Shown here piece by piece: positions 12,890 to 25,430 of a stretch of 64,000 nucleotides of DNA. This DNA comes from Hyperoodon ampullatus (lineage: Eukaryota > Chordata > Mammalia > Artiodactyla > Ziphiidae): contig OX457058.1 in the NCBI GenBank assembly GCA_949752795.1, forward strand, positions 160,397,353-160,461,352, written 5' to 3'. Both the position numbers and the translations under genes were made by a program. The first letter of the stretch is position 1. Each line of letters starts with the position of its first letter. The notes under the pieces are model-generated. The model saw nothing but the letters and a program-made list of their open reading frames with translations, did no database searches and was not told the DNA's origin.

Positions 12890-13370
12890 TATGTTTTGTA
12901 TCAATTAACATTTACTGTGTAAACTACCTCAAAACTCAGTAGATTAAGAAAAGAAAATTTTGCTTGGTTCGTGATTCTGTGTCTTGGCTGGATGATTCTT
13001 CTGGTATGGACTTACTTGGATTAAGCCTGCTGGGTTTTCTCATGTGTTGTGATCAGCTGAAGAATCAGCTGGTAGATGGATGATCTAGAATGGTCTCACG
13101 TATAGTTCTAGCCGTTAGCAGGCTGTCAGCCAAGGCATAAGGAGTGACTCACCTGCATGTCTCTCATCCTTTAGCAGACTAGCCTGGACTTTTTCACATG
13201 TCAGTTTTAGGGCTTCAAAAACAAAAGTGCACAATGCACACACATTTTACAAGTCTCTTCTTACATTATGGTTGCTAATGATCTATTGGCCAAAACTAGA
13301 CAACCCATAGTAAAAGGATGTTGAACCAGACTACCTTCAGATAAAGAGGGAAAAATTTATGACCATTTTT
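12890..13370 (-). mobile_element. MaLR (MLT1-like) LTR remnant
   Basis: The plus strand resembles the complement of an MLT1-type LTR: 'taccTcaaaactcagtagat', 'gattctgtgtcttggctgga', and 'ttattggccaaaactagaca'-like sequence near the end ('gatctattggccaaaactag'). No internal retroviral region is visible, so it is probably a solo LTR. The exact subfamily is uncertain. Confidence 0.55.
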
Positions 13371-13379
13371 GAAATCAAC

Positions 13380-14450
13380 CATAAGTATTTATTTTCTGTC
13401 TTATTACACTCTAACTTCCATGAAGGCACAAACTAAGTCTATCATGTTCATTTACTAAACCTCTATTACTTCGTATGGTATTTGAAACATAGTGTGCATT
13501 AACAATATGAATGCCTATTTATCAATATCTCAGCATATCCAAAACAGTCATCTGCTTCCCCAATAAACCATCAACATTTCCAAATTTCCATACTTTAATG
13601 AAATGAATATCAGTTTCCCAATACTTTAGCTCAAAACTTTGCTGTCACTCCTAGGCAGCCCCATTATCTCTTCTCTCTTGCCTTATCAGATCCAGTCCCT
13701 TGTTCATTTTATTTATTCAGTTACTCTCAACTGTACCTCTCTCAGTTTCACATTAGTTTTATTTTCTCAACATTATAGCATTCTAGGTCAGATGATCTCT
13801 TGACTAGATAAGTTCTAGTTTGAATTTCTTCTACTAGATCTCCTTCCATTGTTCACCTGCCCTCCCACCAAAGTCCCAGGTTAATCTTTCAAATGCATAC
13901 TACTGATTATGCCACTTCTCTGTTCAATGATCTTCAATACTTCCCTATTCTTTAACAACATGTCAGCTGCACACTGAAAGTTCAGGCTTCCATGGAGTTA
14001 ACCAACTTTTACAGCCTTTACTCTCAAGATTTCATGCATGTGATAATCCTGCTACATGGACTACAACTCTTTCCCTCAACATCCATATTGTTTTTCTTTT
14101 TCTTTGCTTTTATCCACTAGCAAGTCAAACTTAAAGTTTTTTAAAAAAATTCCTATACTCTGAGCTTCTTACTGGTCAAACTCCAACTCACTGAACACTT
14201 CCTTTAAAAAATTTGTCTTAAGCACCACAATTCCCAATAAAGAAAATTCTGATTTTGCTATTGAAACTTCATAACACTTTTTATCTGTTTTATGTTTTGT
14301 TTTAAAATTGTCTCTTCACTCTTCTATCTGTCCCTTGAGGGTCTGACCTACTTCACTGCTGAGACTGTATGTTATTAGTGTATCCATAACATAAAAAACA
14401 ATGTCATATGCATAGCTTGTATACCATAAATACTTGACAAACTAATGTCA
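13380..14450 (+). mobile_element. LINE-2 3' region remnants
   Basis: Two collinear L2-like pieces. Positions 13380-13530 resemble the L2 3' UTR ('aacttccatgaaggcacaaa', ending in 'gcattaacaatatgaatg'). Positions 13620-14450 run from the ORF2 end ('tactgattatgccacttctc', 'acagcctttactctcaagat') through the 3' UTR ('tgagcttcttactggtcaaa', 'cttgacaaactaatg'). The order suggests a rearranged or double insertion. Orientation is opposite to the L2 at 9800-11270. Confidence 0.7.
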
Positions 14451-15710
14451 AAAGAGGAATTGAAAACCTCATATTGTCTTCACCTTACTAAACAGTAGGA
14501 GGCAATGTAGATTAATGAAATGGACTGAAATTACCATCTCATGACACTTGACTTGCCTTCCAACTTCCTCCCTGCTACATCTATTCCCAAAGGCTAAAAA
14601 GTAAGTCAGACATCCAACAAATGCAAATTAAATCAATGTTAAGGGAAGTTTTGTTAATGTAAGAGGATACCGTATAACTCCATTTCACTGTTAGAATTTA
14701 TATATTTTATGGCCAGAATGAGGATGAGGGAATCTTAATGATATATATATATATATATATATATAAAATCACTGAGAACTCAGAACTAAGGAAATTATAT
14801 TAAAAGGTATGTTTAGCATCAATTAAATACAGTGACATTTGCTCTTATGTAGTTATATAAAAGAAAAATTTTATTAAATAATACTAAATTAAGTAGCATA
14901 ATTATTATTGTTTATAAGCCATATTTTCAGTGAAACTATTCCATTCCTTCATGACGCTACATTTGCTCACCTCAGCTGAAATAACTTGGAGTCAGTGTTT
15001 TACTTTAAATGTACAATATTAATTTTCAGAGTTTTCTTGTACTACCAATAGGCTGATGTTTTATCATTCAGCAGCACTCAAAGTTGCTCTAAGGAATTCT
15101 ATCCCAAAGCATGTATGCTTTTGGGTGCTTCATTGGAATTAAGAAAGAAATCTGGAAACAAAAATTTCCTTACTCAAATAGGTTAGGAAAAACTGTGTTC
15201 AAGTTATTTTACTACCAATTTTACAATGCTCTAGTTTGTTGGTTTATTTAATAAATATCAAAGAAAAGGAAATACTTATAGTAGTTCTCAGAATTCTATG
15301 ATGATGAAACAATTATATTTTTCTTCTTTGTATGCAGTCATGGATCTCCTGACATACTGAGGAACACGTCTTGGAAAATAAGTATCAATACTACTGACTA
15401 TGTTATATGTTTCCATGTGCTGTGTTTGCCAGTGTGATTTCTTTTTACTAATTATATTGGACATTTGTTATTCTGTGGCTTCTTTCATTCATTCCTCTGG
15501 CTCCTCTGGTAGCAGACCCTCAATATACTTTCAAGGAATTCTCTCATTTAGCACAGAATTTATGGGAATGGTGACTCCATGCTATACCCAAATACTGGAT
15601 GTAATGACCCAATCTGGGCTATTGGTACTTCCTCTTCTAAAATTTTGAATCTTTAGTGGAGAGACAGAAAAGCAAAGAGCTAACTCATTCCAGTAAATAG
15701 CTGACAATAC
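14450..15710. other. gene-free sequence with a TA microsatellite
   Basis: A (TA)n run occupies 14740-14766. The rest has no recognised element. An 82-codon frame at 15400-15648 has no domain or conserved feature that I can see and is treated as chance. Confidence 0.5.
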
Positions 15711-16161
15711 TGTTAAGTGTGGCAGGTAGAATAAACACCCCTCCTGCTCCCCCAAAACAAAAGATATTCATGTCCTAATCTTCAGAACTTGTGAAAGGTT
15801 AACCAGGTGGACCCAATGTAATCACAAGTGTCTTTAAAGGTGGCAGAGGAAGGATGAAGAGGGAAGATCTGGGGAGTGAGAGTGTGGAAATAAATCTGAT
15901 GTTGCTAGCTATGAAGATGGAGGAAGAGGCCTAAGTTAAGGAATATATGTAGCCTCTTAAAGTTGAAAATGTAAGGGAAAGAATTCTCCTCCAAAGCCTT
16001 GGAAGGGAATGGAACCCTGCTGACCTATGGATTTTAGCTCAGTGAGACCCATTTCAGAATCCCAAAATCACAGAACTGTAAGATAATACATTAGTGTTTT
16101 ATTAAGCCAATGCATTTGTAGTAATTTGTTACAGCAGCCAGCCATAGAAAACCAATACAAT
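15711..16161 (+). mobile_element. MLT1-type MaLR solo LTR
   Basis: It follows the MLT1 consensus in order: 'ggcaggtagaataaacaccc', 'attcatgtcctaatcttcag', 'ggtggacccaatgtaatcac', 'gaagatggaggaagaggcct', 'agctcagtgagacccatttc', 'cagaactgtaagataataca', 'gtaatttgttacagcagcca'. It starts with TG and has no internal retroviral sequence. The AATACA/AATAAA-type signal region is near the 3' end. Confidence 0.85.
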
Positions 16162-16639
16162 AAACCTGCCTTGATCCCTGAAATCAACATGGGTCTTATC
16201 CATTAAATTGTTCTTCAACTTTCTCTTACATTGTATAATTTCTCCTAAAACATTCTGATAAATTCTATTTTTGTTAAATTTATGCAGTCAATTTCTGAGG
16301 CTTTGTAAACAAAGCATAAAACTTAAGACGTTTATCAATATATTTTGGTCATCTTTTGTCCTTATTGGATTATAAAATCTTCATAGAAAATATCTTCATT
16401 TATTCCATATATAAATGGAATCTAATGCAGTCTTATGAATACTTTGTCACTAAGTAGATGTATGCTGGTCCTGATTAACTGGATTTATTGAAAAAATTAC
16501 AAAAAATAATTCACAGGACACATGTATTATGGATATTTTATTAGAAAAAAAGGAATGATGTAAAATTAGTTGTAAAGCACAAAATTTCCTCTAAAGCCTT
16601 GTTTAAATTTGTATGTCAACTGTGTGTGTCGTGTGTCTG

Positions 16640-17500
16640 TTTTCTAGATGCTTCATAGACAATTTATTTGTAATTAGTGTTCTGTGATTTAACTATATTG
16701 TGCCTAGGTATGGATTTATTATATTTACCCTTATTGGAATTATAATTAGGAATTCTTTTTTATTGATTTGCTTAGGTGGCTAGGTCTAAGAATTAGTGTT
16801 GCTCAACAATTCTGGAAATTTCTTGTCTAATAGATCTTTCAATATTGTTTCTTCATTGTTTTTCTTTTTCAGAACTCTGATTTAATGTACATTTTTAAAA
16901 TTCTTTTGAACATGCATGTGTCTTCAGCTCCTATCATGTTTTGTATCTTGTTTTCTTTCCATCCTGAAATCTGTTACATTCTTTAAATCTAAAAACCATT
17001 TCATTAATCCTTTTACTCTAATTAATACTTTTTCTGTTTCTAATCTGCTGCTTACTTATCATTTGATAATTTCAACAATTACATATACATATATATGTAA
17101 ATGCACGTGTGGATATATATTTATATTTCCACTTTAAGACTTTATAATCAAATTTCTTTTCTTTTTTATTTTTAAATATGCATATTTATTTCTTATTTAG
17201 ATATTCACACATTTCTTATTTTTATAAATATATTCAACTTATTGCTTAATAGCCATGCTTGATAATTAAAATATAAGCATTTTAATATCAGATTTTGATA
17301 TCAAGTTTGTTTTATTAACTGTAAATCATTTGCTTCATTTCCTTAGCTGATTTGTGATTTTTGACTATGAGGTCATATTCTTTAGAGAATTTGTAGAAAT
17401 ATGGTGAGCATATGTTAAAGTAGAGTTACTCTGGAAAGGATTTTTTGCTAGCATTTGACTGTCTGGAGGCACTACAAATCTAGGATCATTTTAAATTAAA
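16640..17500 (-). mobile_element. old L1 ORF1/5' region remnant
   Basis: The complement resembles the ORF1 coiled-coil coding region of old mammalian L1. Matching blocks include 'tctttcaatattgtttcttc', 'tttctttccatcctgaaatc' and 'tctaatctgctgcttactta'. Frames are all broken. The same part of an old L1 also occurs at 4920-6080 and 20600-21250. Boundaries are approximate. Confidence 0.5.
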
Positions 17501-18060
17501 TTATTTGGTTAAGATTTTTCAAAAGAAACAGGTTGTTTGAATTTAGATTACAGACCTGCATGAGAGCCAGATGGTAAAAAAAGAGAGAAAAGGGATTTAA
17601 AAAAACTATCCTTTATTTTTTGGCAAATTTACATATACTTCTAAATATATATGTTTTTACATTCCCTAATAATATTCAAAAGGGAGAATGACATTTTTTG
17701 AAAATTTTGATTTTTATCCTAGAAAAGTGAGTTCATTATAATATTACTTATTACAATATAGTATCACTTAATGTATTCCTGCAATAATTTATGGTGATTG
17801 TTCAGAACCAACAGGGACCAACTGAATAACAAAAAGAGGGCTAGAGAGATATGGTTAACAAAGAATAGATGTAATAAAATAAAAGGCACAGCTCAGTTAT
17901 CACCATATTTTCCTTGACCTTCTGATATTATAGGCACAGTATTGTTAGATTTCTAAATTTTATGGAGAAACTAGAATTCTAGATTTTGAAATATTAGGAA
18001 CACATTAGAAAATAAATAACAGAATTTCATAAGCAAAAATGGTGATATAAGGACCTCTGA
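17500..18060. other. gene-free sequence
   Basis: AT-rich, with no recognised element or open frame worth reporting. Confidence 0.5.
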
Positions 18061-18061
18061 A

Positions 18062-19573
18062 AATTTGACCCTCCTTAAACTATGGTCAATTAATCTATGA
18101 CAAAGGAGGCAAGATTATACAATGGAGAAAAGACAGTCTCTTCAATAAATGGTGCTGGGAAAACTGGGCAGCTACATGTAAAAAAATGAAACAAGAACAT
18201 TCTTTAATACCATACACAAAAATAAGCTCAGAATGGATTAAAGACCTAAATCTAAGATGGGATACTATAAAACTCTTAGAGGAAAACATAGGCAGAACAC
18301 TCTTTAAGATAAATCACAGGGGCTTCCCTGGTGGCGCAGTGGTTGAGAGTCCGCCTGCCGATGCAGGGGACACGGGTTCGTGCACCGGTCTGGGAGGATC
18401 CCACATGCCGCGGAGCGGCTGGACCCGTGAGCCATGGCCGCTGAGCCTGTGCTCCGGAGCCTGTGCTCTGCAAGGGGAGAGGCCACAACAGTGAGAGGCC
18501 CACCTACCACAAAAAAAAAAAAAAAAGATAAATCACAGCAATATCTTTTTCAATTCTCCCAGATTAATGGAAATAAAAACAAAATAAAGAAATGGGACCT
18601 AATTAAACTCAAAAGCTTTTGCACAACAAAGGAAACCACAAACAAAACAAAAAATCAACCCACAGAACTGTAGAAAATATTTGCAAAAGATGCAACTGAC
18701 AAGGGATTAGTCCCCCAAATTTACAAAGAGCTCATGTCGCTCAAAAACCAAAAACCAAACAATCCAATCAAAAAATGGGTGGAGGATTTATATAAACATT
18801 TCTCTAAAGAAGACATACAGATGGCCACGAGGCACATGAAAAGATGCTCAAGCATCGCTAATTATTAGAGGAACGCAAATCAAAACTACGATGCGATATC
18901 ATCTCACACAAGTCAGAATGGCCATCATCAAAAATGTACAAACAATAAATGATGGAGAGGGTGTGGAGAAAAGAACCCTCCTACACTGATGCTGGGAATG
19001 TGAATTGGAACAACCACTATGGAGAACAGTATAGAAGTTCTTTTAAAGAAAAACTAAGAATAGAGCTACCATATGATCGAGCAATACCACTCCTGAGCAT
19101 ATATCCAGAGAAAAACATGGTTCAAAAGGATACATGCACCACAATGTTCATTGCAGCACTGTTTACAATAGCCAAGACATGGAAGCAAACTTAATGTCCA
19201 TTTACAGATGAATGGATAAAGAAAATGTGGTACATATATACAATGGAATACAAAGCCATTAAAAAGAATAAAATAATGTCATTTGCAGCATCATGGATAG
19301 ACTTGGATATTTTCATACTAAGTGAAGTAAGTCAGACAGAGAAAGACAAATATCATATGATATTGCTTATATGCAGAACCAAAAAAAAAGATACAAATGA
19401 ACTTATTTACAAAATAGAAACAGATTCACAGAGAATGAATTTATGGTAACAGGAGGGAAAGGTGGTGGGGAGGGATAGATTGGGAGTTTGGGATTGATAT
19501 GTACACACTGCTGTATTTAAAATAGATAACAAGGACCTGCTGTAAAAAAATAAAAATAAAATAAAAAAAACAA
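18062..19573 (+). mobile_element. 5'-truncated L1 (ORF2 C-terminal third and 3' UTR)
   Basis: It begins inside ORF2 at 'ctatggtcaattaatctatg' and runs to the 3' UTR ('aggacctgctgtaaaaaaat') and A-rich tail. The ORF2 C-terminal region is recognisable in pieces at 18186-18300, 18949-19194 and 19225-19449 (the block 'KTWKQT', then 'YTMEYKAIKKN'), but frameshifts and stops separate them. A CHR-2 SINE has inserted at 18320. This copy belongs to an older subfamily than the minus-strand element at 42296-48883. Confidence 0.9.
18320..18524 (+). mobile_element. CHR-2 type SINE nested in L1
   Basis: A short CHR-2 form, about 205 bp. A box 'tggcgcagtgg' at 18332-18342, B-box core 'ggttcg' at 18375-18380, body ending 'acagtgagaggcccacctac' and a poly(A) tail. 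A 14-bp target-site duplication 'aagataaatcacag' lies at 18306-18319 and 18525-18538. It interrupts the host L1 without loss of L1 sequence, so it is younger than that L1. Short ORFs here are generic to the SINE. Confidence 0.97.
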
Positions 19574-19574
19574 T

Positions 19575-20045
19575 GAAAAAATCTGTCAAAACCTGTCAGA
19601 ATTAACTTTTTCAAAACTATGAAAATTAGCCAAATGCTTTCAGCAGCACTTATTTTAAAAACTGCTGAATGTTGATATTAACAGTGAGCTTTGTGGTATT
19701 TTAACTTGCTCTAGTTCTGTTCCCTTCTATCCAGGCCAGGAATAGACTTGTAAAATAACAAGTCAACTAAAAAGAAGTACCAAAAGGAAAAGCACAAACT
19801 CCAGCTTTTTCAAAACCTCATTCTGAAACAAAAATGAAATTATTATTTGTCCATTCCCTGGAAATACTCCACTTGAAAAGTCTGTCTTTTTAAACATGAC
19901 TCAAACTCATGCAGTACTAAAGCTTCTTCTGAGTTCATTAAAAAAAAATTATAGGTAAGTATTTTAATGTTGCAGTTTTTGTAAGTGAAGGATAAAATTT
20001 GGGCCAAATAATACACTGCTCAAAACAGCTTAAAAGGAGAAGCTG
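19575..20045. other. gene-free sequence
   Basis: AT-rich, with no recognised repeat or coding content. Confidence 0.5.
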
Positions 20046-20049
20046 CGGA

Positions 20050-20430
20050 ATAAGTTGCTACCCTAATAAAATAACATAGACTAGGTATCTTAAACAACAT
20101 AAATTTTTGTTTTTTATCTCACAGTTCTAGAGGTTTGAAGTTTAAGATTCAGGTGCCAGCATGGTTGGTTTCTGTTGAGAGTGCTCTTCCTGGCTTGCAG
20201 AAAGCCACTTTCTTACTATGTCCTTATATGGAAAAGAGAGAGAGGCAGAGAGATCTTTATTTCTCTCTCTTATTTTTCTTAGAAGGCCACATTCCTACCA
20301 AATTAGGACACCACCCTTATGACCTAATTAACTTTACTTTCCAAAGAGCCCATCTCTGGATATAATCATATAGGGGGGTACGGCTTCAACATGTGAATTT
20401 TGGAGGAACACAGTTTAGTCAATATAAGAT
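20050..20430 (-). mobile_element. MLT1/MST-type MaLR solo LTR
   Basis: The plus strand is a clear complement of this LTR group: 'cttaaacaacataaattttt', 'tctcacagttctagaggttt', 'aggtgccagcatggttggtt', 'ctcttcctggcttgcagaaa', 'ccacccttatgacctaatta', 'ggcttcaacatgtgaatttt', ending near 'cacagtttagtcaatata'. No internal retroviral sequence is present. It lies between two L1 copies. Confidence 0.88.
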
Positions 20431-20900
20431 ATCATAGAGCCTTTGAAAAGCTCTGATGTATTGCTGGGGTCTAGAATGCCATACACATTTGTGGACCTGT
20501 GTAGATGCCTAGGAAAGATTGGGGAGGCACTAATATCTCACTTACAAATAATCTTGAAACTCTGCATAAGCAGAAATTAAAGACCAAGACAGAGTGATAA
20601 AAGCATGCCATGGCATGCACACAGACATCTCAATAAAATGGAGAGATTTATTAATTTCAGAAATTTAAGGAAATCTCTAACCACCAAGATAACCAAGCAG
20701 AAACCTCAGTGACCACAAATGACAAGGAATACATAGGTTACAGAATCAGTCCTGAAAAGTTAGGAAAGACAGCAACTACAATAAGCAGTGATGAAAACAA
20801 ACCTTGGAGATAGACGAGAATAAATAGAAACTCTCTCTGAGGAAGGCATGTTGAAATTGTTAGACAAAGACTTTAATCAGCTATTTAAAATATTGTTAAT

Positions 20901-21117
20901 GGGCTTCCCTGGTGGTACAGTGGTTGGGAGTCCGCCTGCTGATGCAGGGGACACAGGTTTGTGCCCTGGTTGGGAAGATCCCACATGCCACGGAGTGGCT
21001 GGGCCTGGGAGTCATGGCTGCTGAGCCTGTGCCTCTGGACCTATGCTCCACAGCAGGAGAGGACACAACAGTGAGAGGCCCGCGTACTGGAAAAAATAAA
21101 TAAATAAATAAATAAAT
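20901..21117 (+). mobile_element. CHR-2 type SINE nested in old L1
   Basis: Head 'gggcttccctggtggtacag', B-box region 'cacaggtttgtgccctgg' (degraded) and an (AAAT)n tail. A target-site duplication 'aaaatattgttaat' at 20887-20900 matches 21118-21131 with one mismatch. It lies in the ORF1 piece of the surrounding L1M. Confidence 0.95.
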
Positions 21118-22712
21118 AAAATATGGTTAATGAGCTAAAGGAAACCATGTCTGAAGAACTAAAAGAAAGTATCAAAAATACTACAATTATAATGAAAAAT
21201 GCAGTATCGTGATCAACAAGCAATAGACAAGAAGACAGGTCAATGGACAGCAGAGAATATCAATAAAGTCAAATGTTTCTTTGTAAAGATCAACAAAACT
21301 GGCCAACTATATCTAGAGTGATCAAGAAAAAAATACAAAATTTTTAAATTACTAAAATAAAAAATATAAGAGGGGGTGTTACTACCCAATGTACAAATTT
21401 AAAAAAAAAGAATTTAGGTGAACAATGAACAGTAATATGCCAACAAATTAGATAACCTTATTAAAATGGGCAAATTCCTAGAAAGACACAAACTACCAAA
21501 ACTGACACAAGAAGAAATAGAAAATCTGAATAGGCTCCTAACAAGTAAAGAGCTTGCATTTACAAAAATTAAAAACTGAAAAAAGAAATTCCCCCCAAAA
21601 TGTTCAAGTAGAAATGGCTTTGTTTGTGAATTCTATTAAATATTTAAAGAAGAATTTGCATCAATTCTTCACAAACTCTTAAAAAATAGAAGACGAGAGA
21701 ATTCCTTACTCATCTTATAAGGCCAATGTTACCATGATATCAAAACCTGTCAAAGACATTAGAAGAAAAGAAGCTACAACATAATATCACTTATGCATAT
21801 AGATGCAAAACTTTTTGACAAAGTACTAGCAGATTGAATCCAACTGCATATTAAAAGGATTATATAGCATACCCAAATGGGATTTATTCCAGAAATATAA
21901 GGTTGGTATAATATACAAAAATTAATCAATGTAATAAACTATATAAATTAAATAAAGAACAAAAACAATTGAAGAAACTTAACCATCTCAATAGATGCAG
22001 AAAACTCATTCGACAAGACCAACATCCTTTCATCATAAAAACAGTCAGCAAACTAGGAATAGAAGTTTAGTTCTTCTACACAGTCAAATGCACCAATGAT
22101 AAATCCACAGCTGACATTACACTTAATGATTAAAGAGTAAAAACTTTCTCCCTAAGATCAAGAACAACACAAGGATGTCTGCTCTTGTTATTTCTATTGA
22201 ACATTGTATTGGTGGTTGGAGCCAAGGCAATTAGGGAAGAAAATGAAATAAAAGGCATCTAGATGGAAAAGGAAGAAATAAATGATCTCTTTTCACAGAT
22301 GTCATAATCTTATAGAGAAAATGCTAAGAAACACACTCACACACACATACAAACACACACACATACCATGCAGTTAGAGATAATAATTGAAGACAGCCAG
22401 ATTCCAGGCTATAAGATCAGTATACAAAGATGCACGGTATTTTATACACTCACAATGAACAACTGAAAGTGGAATCAAGAAAACAGCTTGAATAAAAATA
22501 TTATCAAAAATAAAATACGTAGAAATGAATTTATCTGAAGTGCAAGATGTATGCAATGATATATACAGAAATTTGTGAAAATAAATTAAAGCAAACATAA
22601 ATAAATAGAATGACATCTGTGTTCATGGATTGGAAGACTTAATGCAGTTAAGATGGAAATACTCTCCAAATTGATGTATAGATTCAACATAATCCCTATC
22701 AAAATGCCAATG

Positions 22713-23036
22713 TGGGATTTCCCTGGTGGCACAGACATTAAGAATCCGCCTGCCAAGGCAGGGGACACGGGTTCGAGCCCTGGTCCGGGAAGATTCCAAA
22801 CGTTGTGGAGCAACTAAGCCCATGCACCACAACTACTGAGCCTGCTTTCTAGAGCCACAACTACTGAGCCCGCATGTCACAACTACTGAAGCCCAGGTGC
22901 CTAGAGCCCATGATCCACAACAAGAGAAGCCACCACACTGCAACAAAGAGTAGCTCCCACTCACCACAACTAGAGAAAAGCCCATGCACAGCAACAAAGA
23001 CCCAGTGCAGCCAATAAGTAAATAACTTTATTTTAA
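22713..23036 (+). mobile_element. CHR-1 type SINE nested in old L1 ORF2
   Basis: A long CHR-1 form, about 324 bp. It has an intact-looking B box ('gggttcgagccc'), body repeats of 'cacaactactgagc' type, and tail 'taaataactttattttaa'. A perfect 12-bp duplication 'aaaatgccaatg' lies at 22701-22712 and 23037-23048. The L1 ORF2 reads through the site when the SINE is mentally removed, so the insertion is clean. Confidence 0.96.
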
Positions 23037-24044
23037 AAAATGCCAATGACTTCTTTTTAAATAAACATGCTTATTCTAAAATTCATATGGATTAGTAAGT
23101 TTGCCAGAATAGCCAAAACAATCTTCAAAAAAAAGAATAGAGAGAACTCAGAATACTTAAAAATTTACCACATAGACTAGATAATTAAGACATGTGGTAT
23201 TAGCATAAGTATGGGCACACAGAACAATAGAATTGAATTAGGGATGTAGAAATAAATACATACTTATTGACATTTCATTTAAGAAAAGAGTGCTGAGAAC
23301 ATTCAATGCAGGGAAGGAAAGCCTTTTCAACAAACGGTGCTAGAATCATTAGAAATCCACATACAAAAGAATGAATTTGGATCCCTGTTTCATGCAGAAT
23401 GTACAAATTAAGTTAAAGTAAAATAGTTTTAAAAAAACTATAAAACTCATAGGAGAAAATATAGGTGTAAATCTTCATGACTTTGAAATAGTCAGTGGTT
23501 TCTTAGATGTGACAGCAAAAGTACAAGCAAATATAGAAAAAATAGACAAATTGAACTTATCAAAGTCAAAAACTTTTATATATCAAAGGGAAAGTGAAAT
23601 GACAAACTATAGAATACAAAAATGTATATATAAATCATATATTTGATAAGAAATTAATGCCTGGGATGCGTAAGAATATTTAGAGTTCCACCATAAAAAG
23701 ATAAAATAATCTAATTTAAAAATTGACAAAGTATTTTAAAAGATATTTCGTCTATATCTATAACTGTATCTATATGTATATCTATATATGGATGGTCAAT
23801 AGGCACATGAAACAATGCTTGAAGTCATTAACCATTAGGGAAATGCAAATCAAAATCACACTGAGATACCACTTCACATCTACTAAAATAGCTATAATCA
23901 ATAAACAGAAGATAAGTGTTGGTGAGGATGTGGAGAAATTGAAACACTTATATATTGCTGGTAGGAATGTAAAAAGATGCAAACTTTGTTGAAAACCATT
24001 TGGCAGTTCCTCAAATAGTTAAAAATAGAGTTACCACACAGATA

Positions 24045-24385
24045 TCATTCTCTAAGTCACCATAAGTAGAACATCATGGTAGATCTTAATGGGAGCAAAG
24101 CAATCAAAAGGCATGAATATTGTCCTTCAGCTAAGTGCAAGACAGTTTGTAGGAGAAACTTTCTAGGTAACAAAGTGATATGATCTGGCTTTAATAATGC
24201 TATAATAGAAGCACAACATTCTAGAAGTGTACCTTTCCATGTTACAGTGGATTACAATTAATGGGAGGTCTGTTTACTAACTCACTTGCAATGAAATTGT
24301 TCTTGAGCAACTATTTTTTGTTTTCAAATTGGAACAACCATATGAATTGTATAAATACTCTATCTTAATAAGTACATCTATATTG
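24045..24385. other. gene-free sequence, possible L2 trace
   Basis: Around 24160-24200 the wording ('acaaagtgatatgatctggc') weakly resembles antisense L2, like 61555-61830. Too short and diverged to call. Confidence 0.3.

Positions 24386-24387
<2 letters not shown>

Positions 24388-24435
<48 letters not shown>
24388..24435. repeat. (TA)n microsatellite
   Basis: An uninterrupted TA dinucleotide run of about 24 units. Likely length-polymorphic. Confidence 0.95.
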
Positions 24436-24437
<2 letters not shown>

Positions 24438-24910
24438 TATTATTCATTTGGCAGAAGTTTCATTTAAGACACAGAAATGTCAAGAAACAATCTTAATTTG
24501 CCAGATCTGATAAACAGTGGAACCATAATTTTAACTCAATTTTTAGAAATCCAAAATGTCTAGAATTCCAAAATTATGGTGCCACACACAATATTGAGAT
24601 GTGATTCTTGAAATCTGTTGGGTGATAACCATTTTACTTTGTATTTTCTCTTAAAAAATATTGTGTACAGATTCATGGAAACTGGGTCATATCTTCAAAT
24701 TCTGGGTGCCCCGAATTTTTTTTTTAAAATAGAAAGTAAATAAATGCCTTTCTAGACTCATTTTGAAGATTTAATAAGTAAACTCTTTGTGAAACACAAA
24801 GTATATTGGTGTGATTTTTCTTTGTCTTTATCATCAAGGATACCACTGAGACCACAGGCTGTAGTCCTCAGACTAAAGATCAAGCAGTAAATTTTAGGCC
24901 CTAAGCATCC

Positions 24911-24945
<35 letters not shown>

Positions 24946-25007
24946 ATCTCTGTATGAATCATTATCAAGCAGTCTTTGTCACACACTTGAAGTAGTATCA
25001 CATTTTA
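24436..25007. other. gene-free sequence with a 29-nt A run
   Basis: A pure A run occupies 24914-24942. The sequence just 5' of it is not recognisable as a retroelement or retrocopied mRNA, and I see no duplication around it. Nothing else is identified. Confidence 0.5.
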
Positions 25008-25019
25008 AAAAATGTTATG

Positions 25020-25256
25020 TCATGTAAAATAGATAGATAATTGGAAGCAGCCGCATAGCACAGGGAGATCAGCTCGGTGCTTTGTGACCACCTAGAGGGG
25101 TGGGATAGGGAGGGTGGGAGGGAGGGAGATGCAAGAGGGAAGAGATATGGGAACATATGTGTATGTATAACTGATTCACTTTGTTATAAAGAAGAAACTA
25201 ACACACCACTGTAAAGCAATTATACTCCAATTAAGATGTTAAAAATAAATAAATAA
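25020..25256 (+). mobile_element. short L1 3' UTR insertion
   Basis: L1 3' UTR only, starting at 'catgtaaaatagatagataa': the G-rich 'gggagggtgggagggaggga' tract, then 'gtataactgattcactttgt' and 'ttatactccaattaagatgt', and an (AAAT)n tail. A target-site duplication of about 11 bp, 'aaaatgttatg', lies at about 25009-25019 and 25257-25265. It has the standard long 3' end, unlike the elements at 34481 and 42296. Confidence 0.9.
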
Positions 25257-25430
25257 AATGTTATGCCAACTGGTGATTGAGCATGTGATTGCACAAAGCC
25301 AGCTTAGTTGCTGGATATTTTTGCTCCCTGAAATGGCCTTTCTAATCTTTAGAGCAGAACTTTTGCCTCTGTCTGTGTTTAATAATATATTAAGCATTAA
25401 ATGTACAAGTATAGCATAAACACATTAGTA

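Larger units (their letters stand above)
20600..24045 (+). mobile_element. old L1M with internal deletion, ORF1 piece then ORF2
   Basis: An old L1M-type element in plus orientation. ORF1 coiled-coil sequence ('agacaaagactttaatcagc', 'gagctaaaggaaaccatgtc') is at about 20640-21250. It jumps directly to the ORF2 region just before reverse transcriptase ('gtaaagatcaacaaaactgg', 21280), so most of ORF1 and the endonuclease region are missing. The RT and C-terminal regions follow to about 24045 ('tggcagttcctcaaatagtt'). Every frame is heavily broken. Two SINEs (20901 and 22713) and a CA-rich microsatellite (about 22318-22365) interrupt it. The 3' UTR is not recognisable. Confidence 0.82.

Noticed and set aside
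18320..18400. tRNA-like head with A and B boxes, considered as a tRNA gene
   Set aside because: The head continues into a SINE body and A tail and is present eleven times. The secondary structure of a functional tRNA is not maintained.
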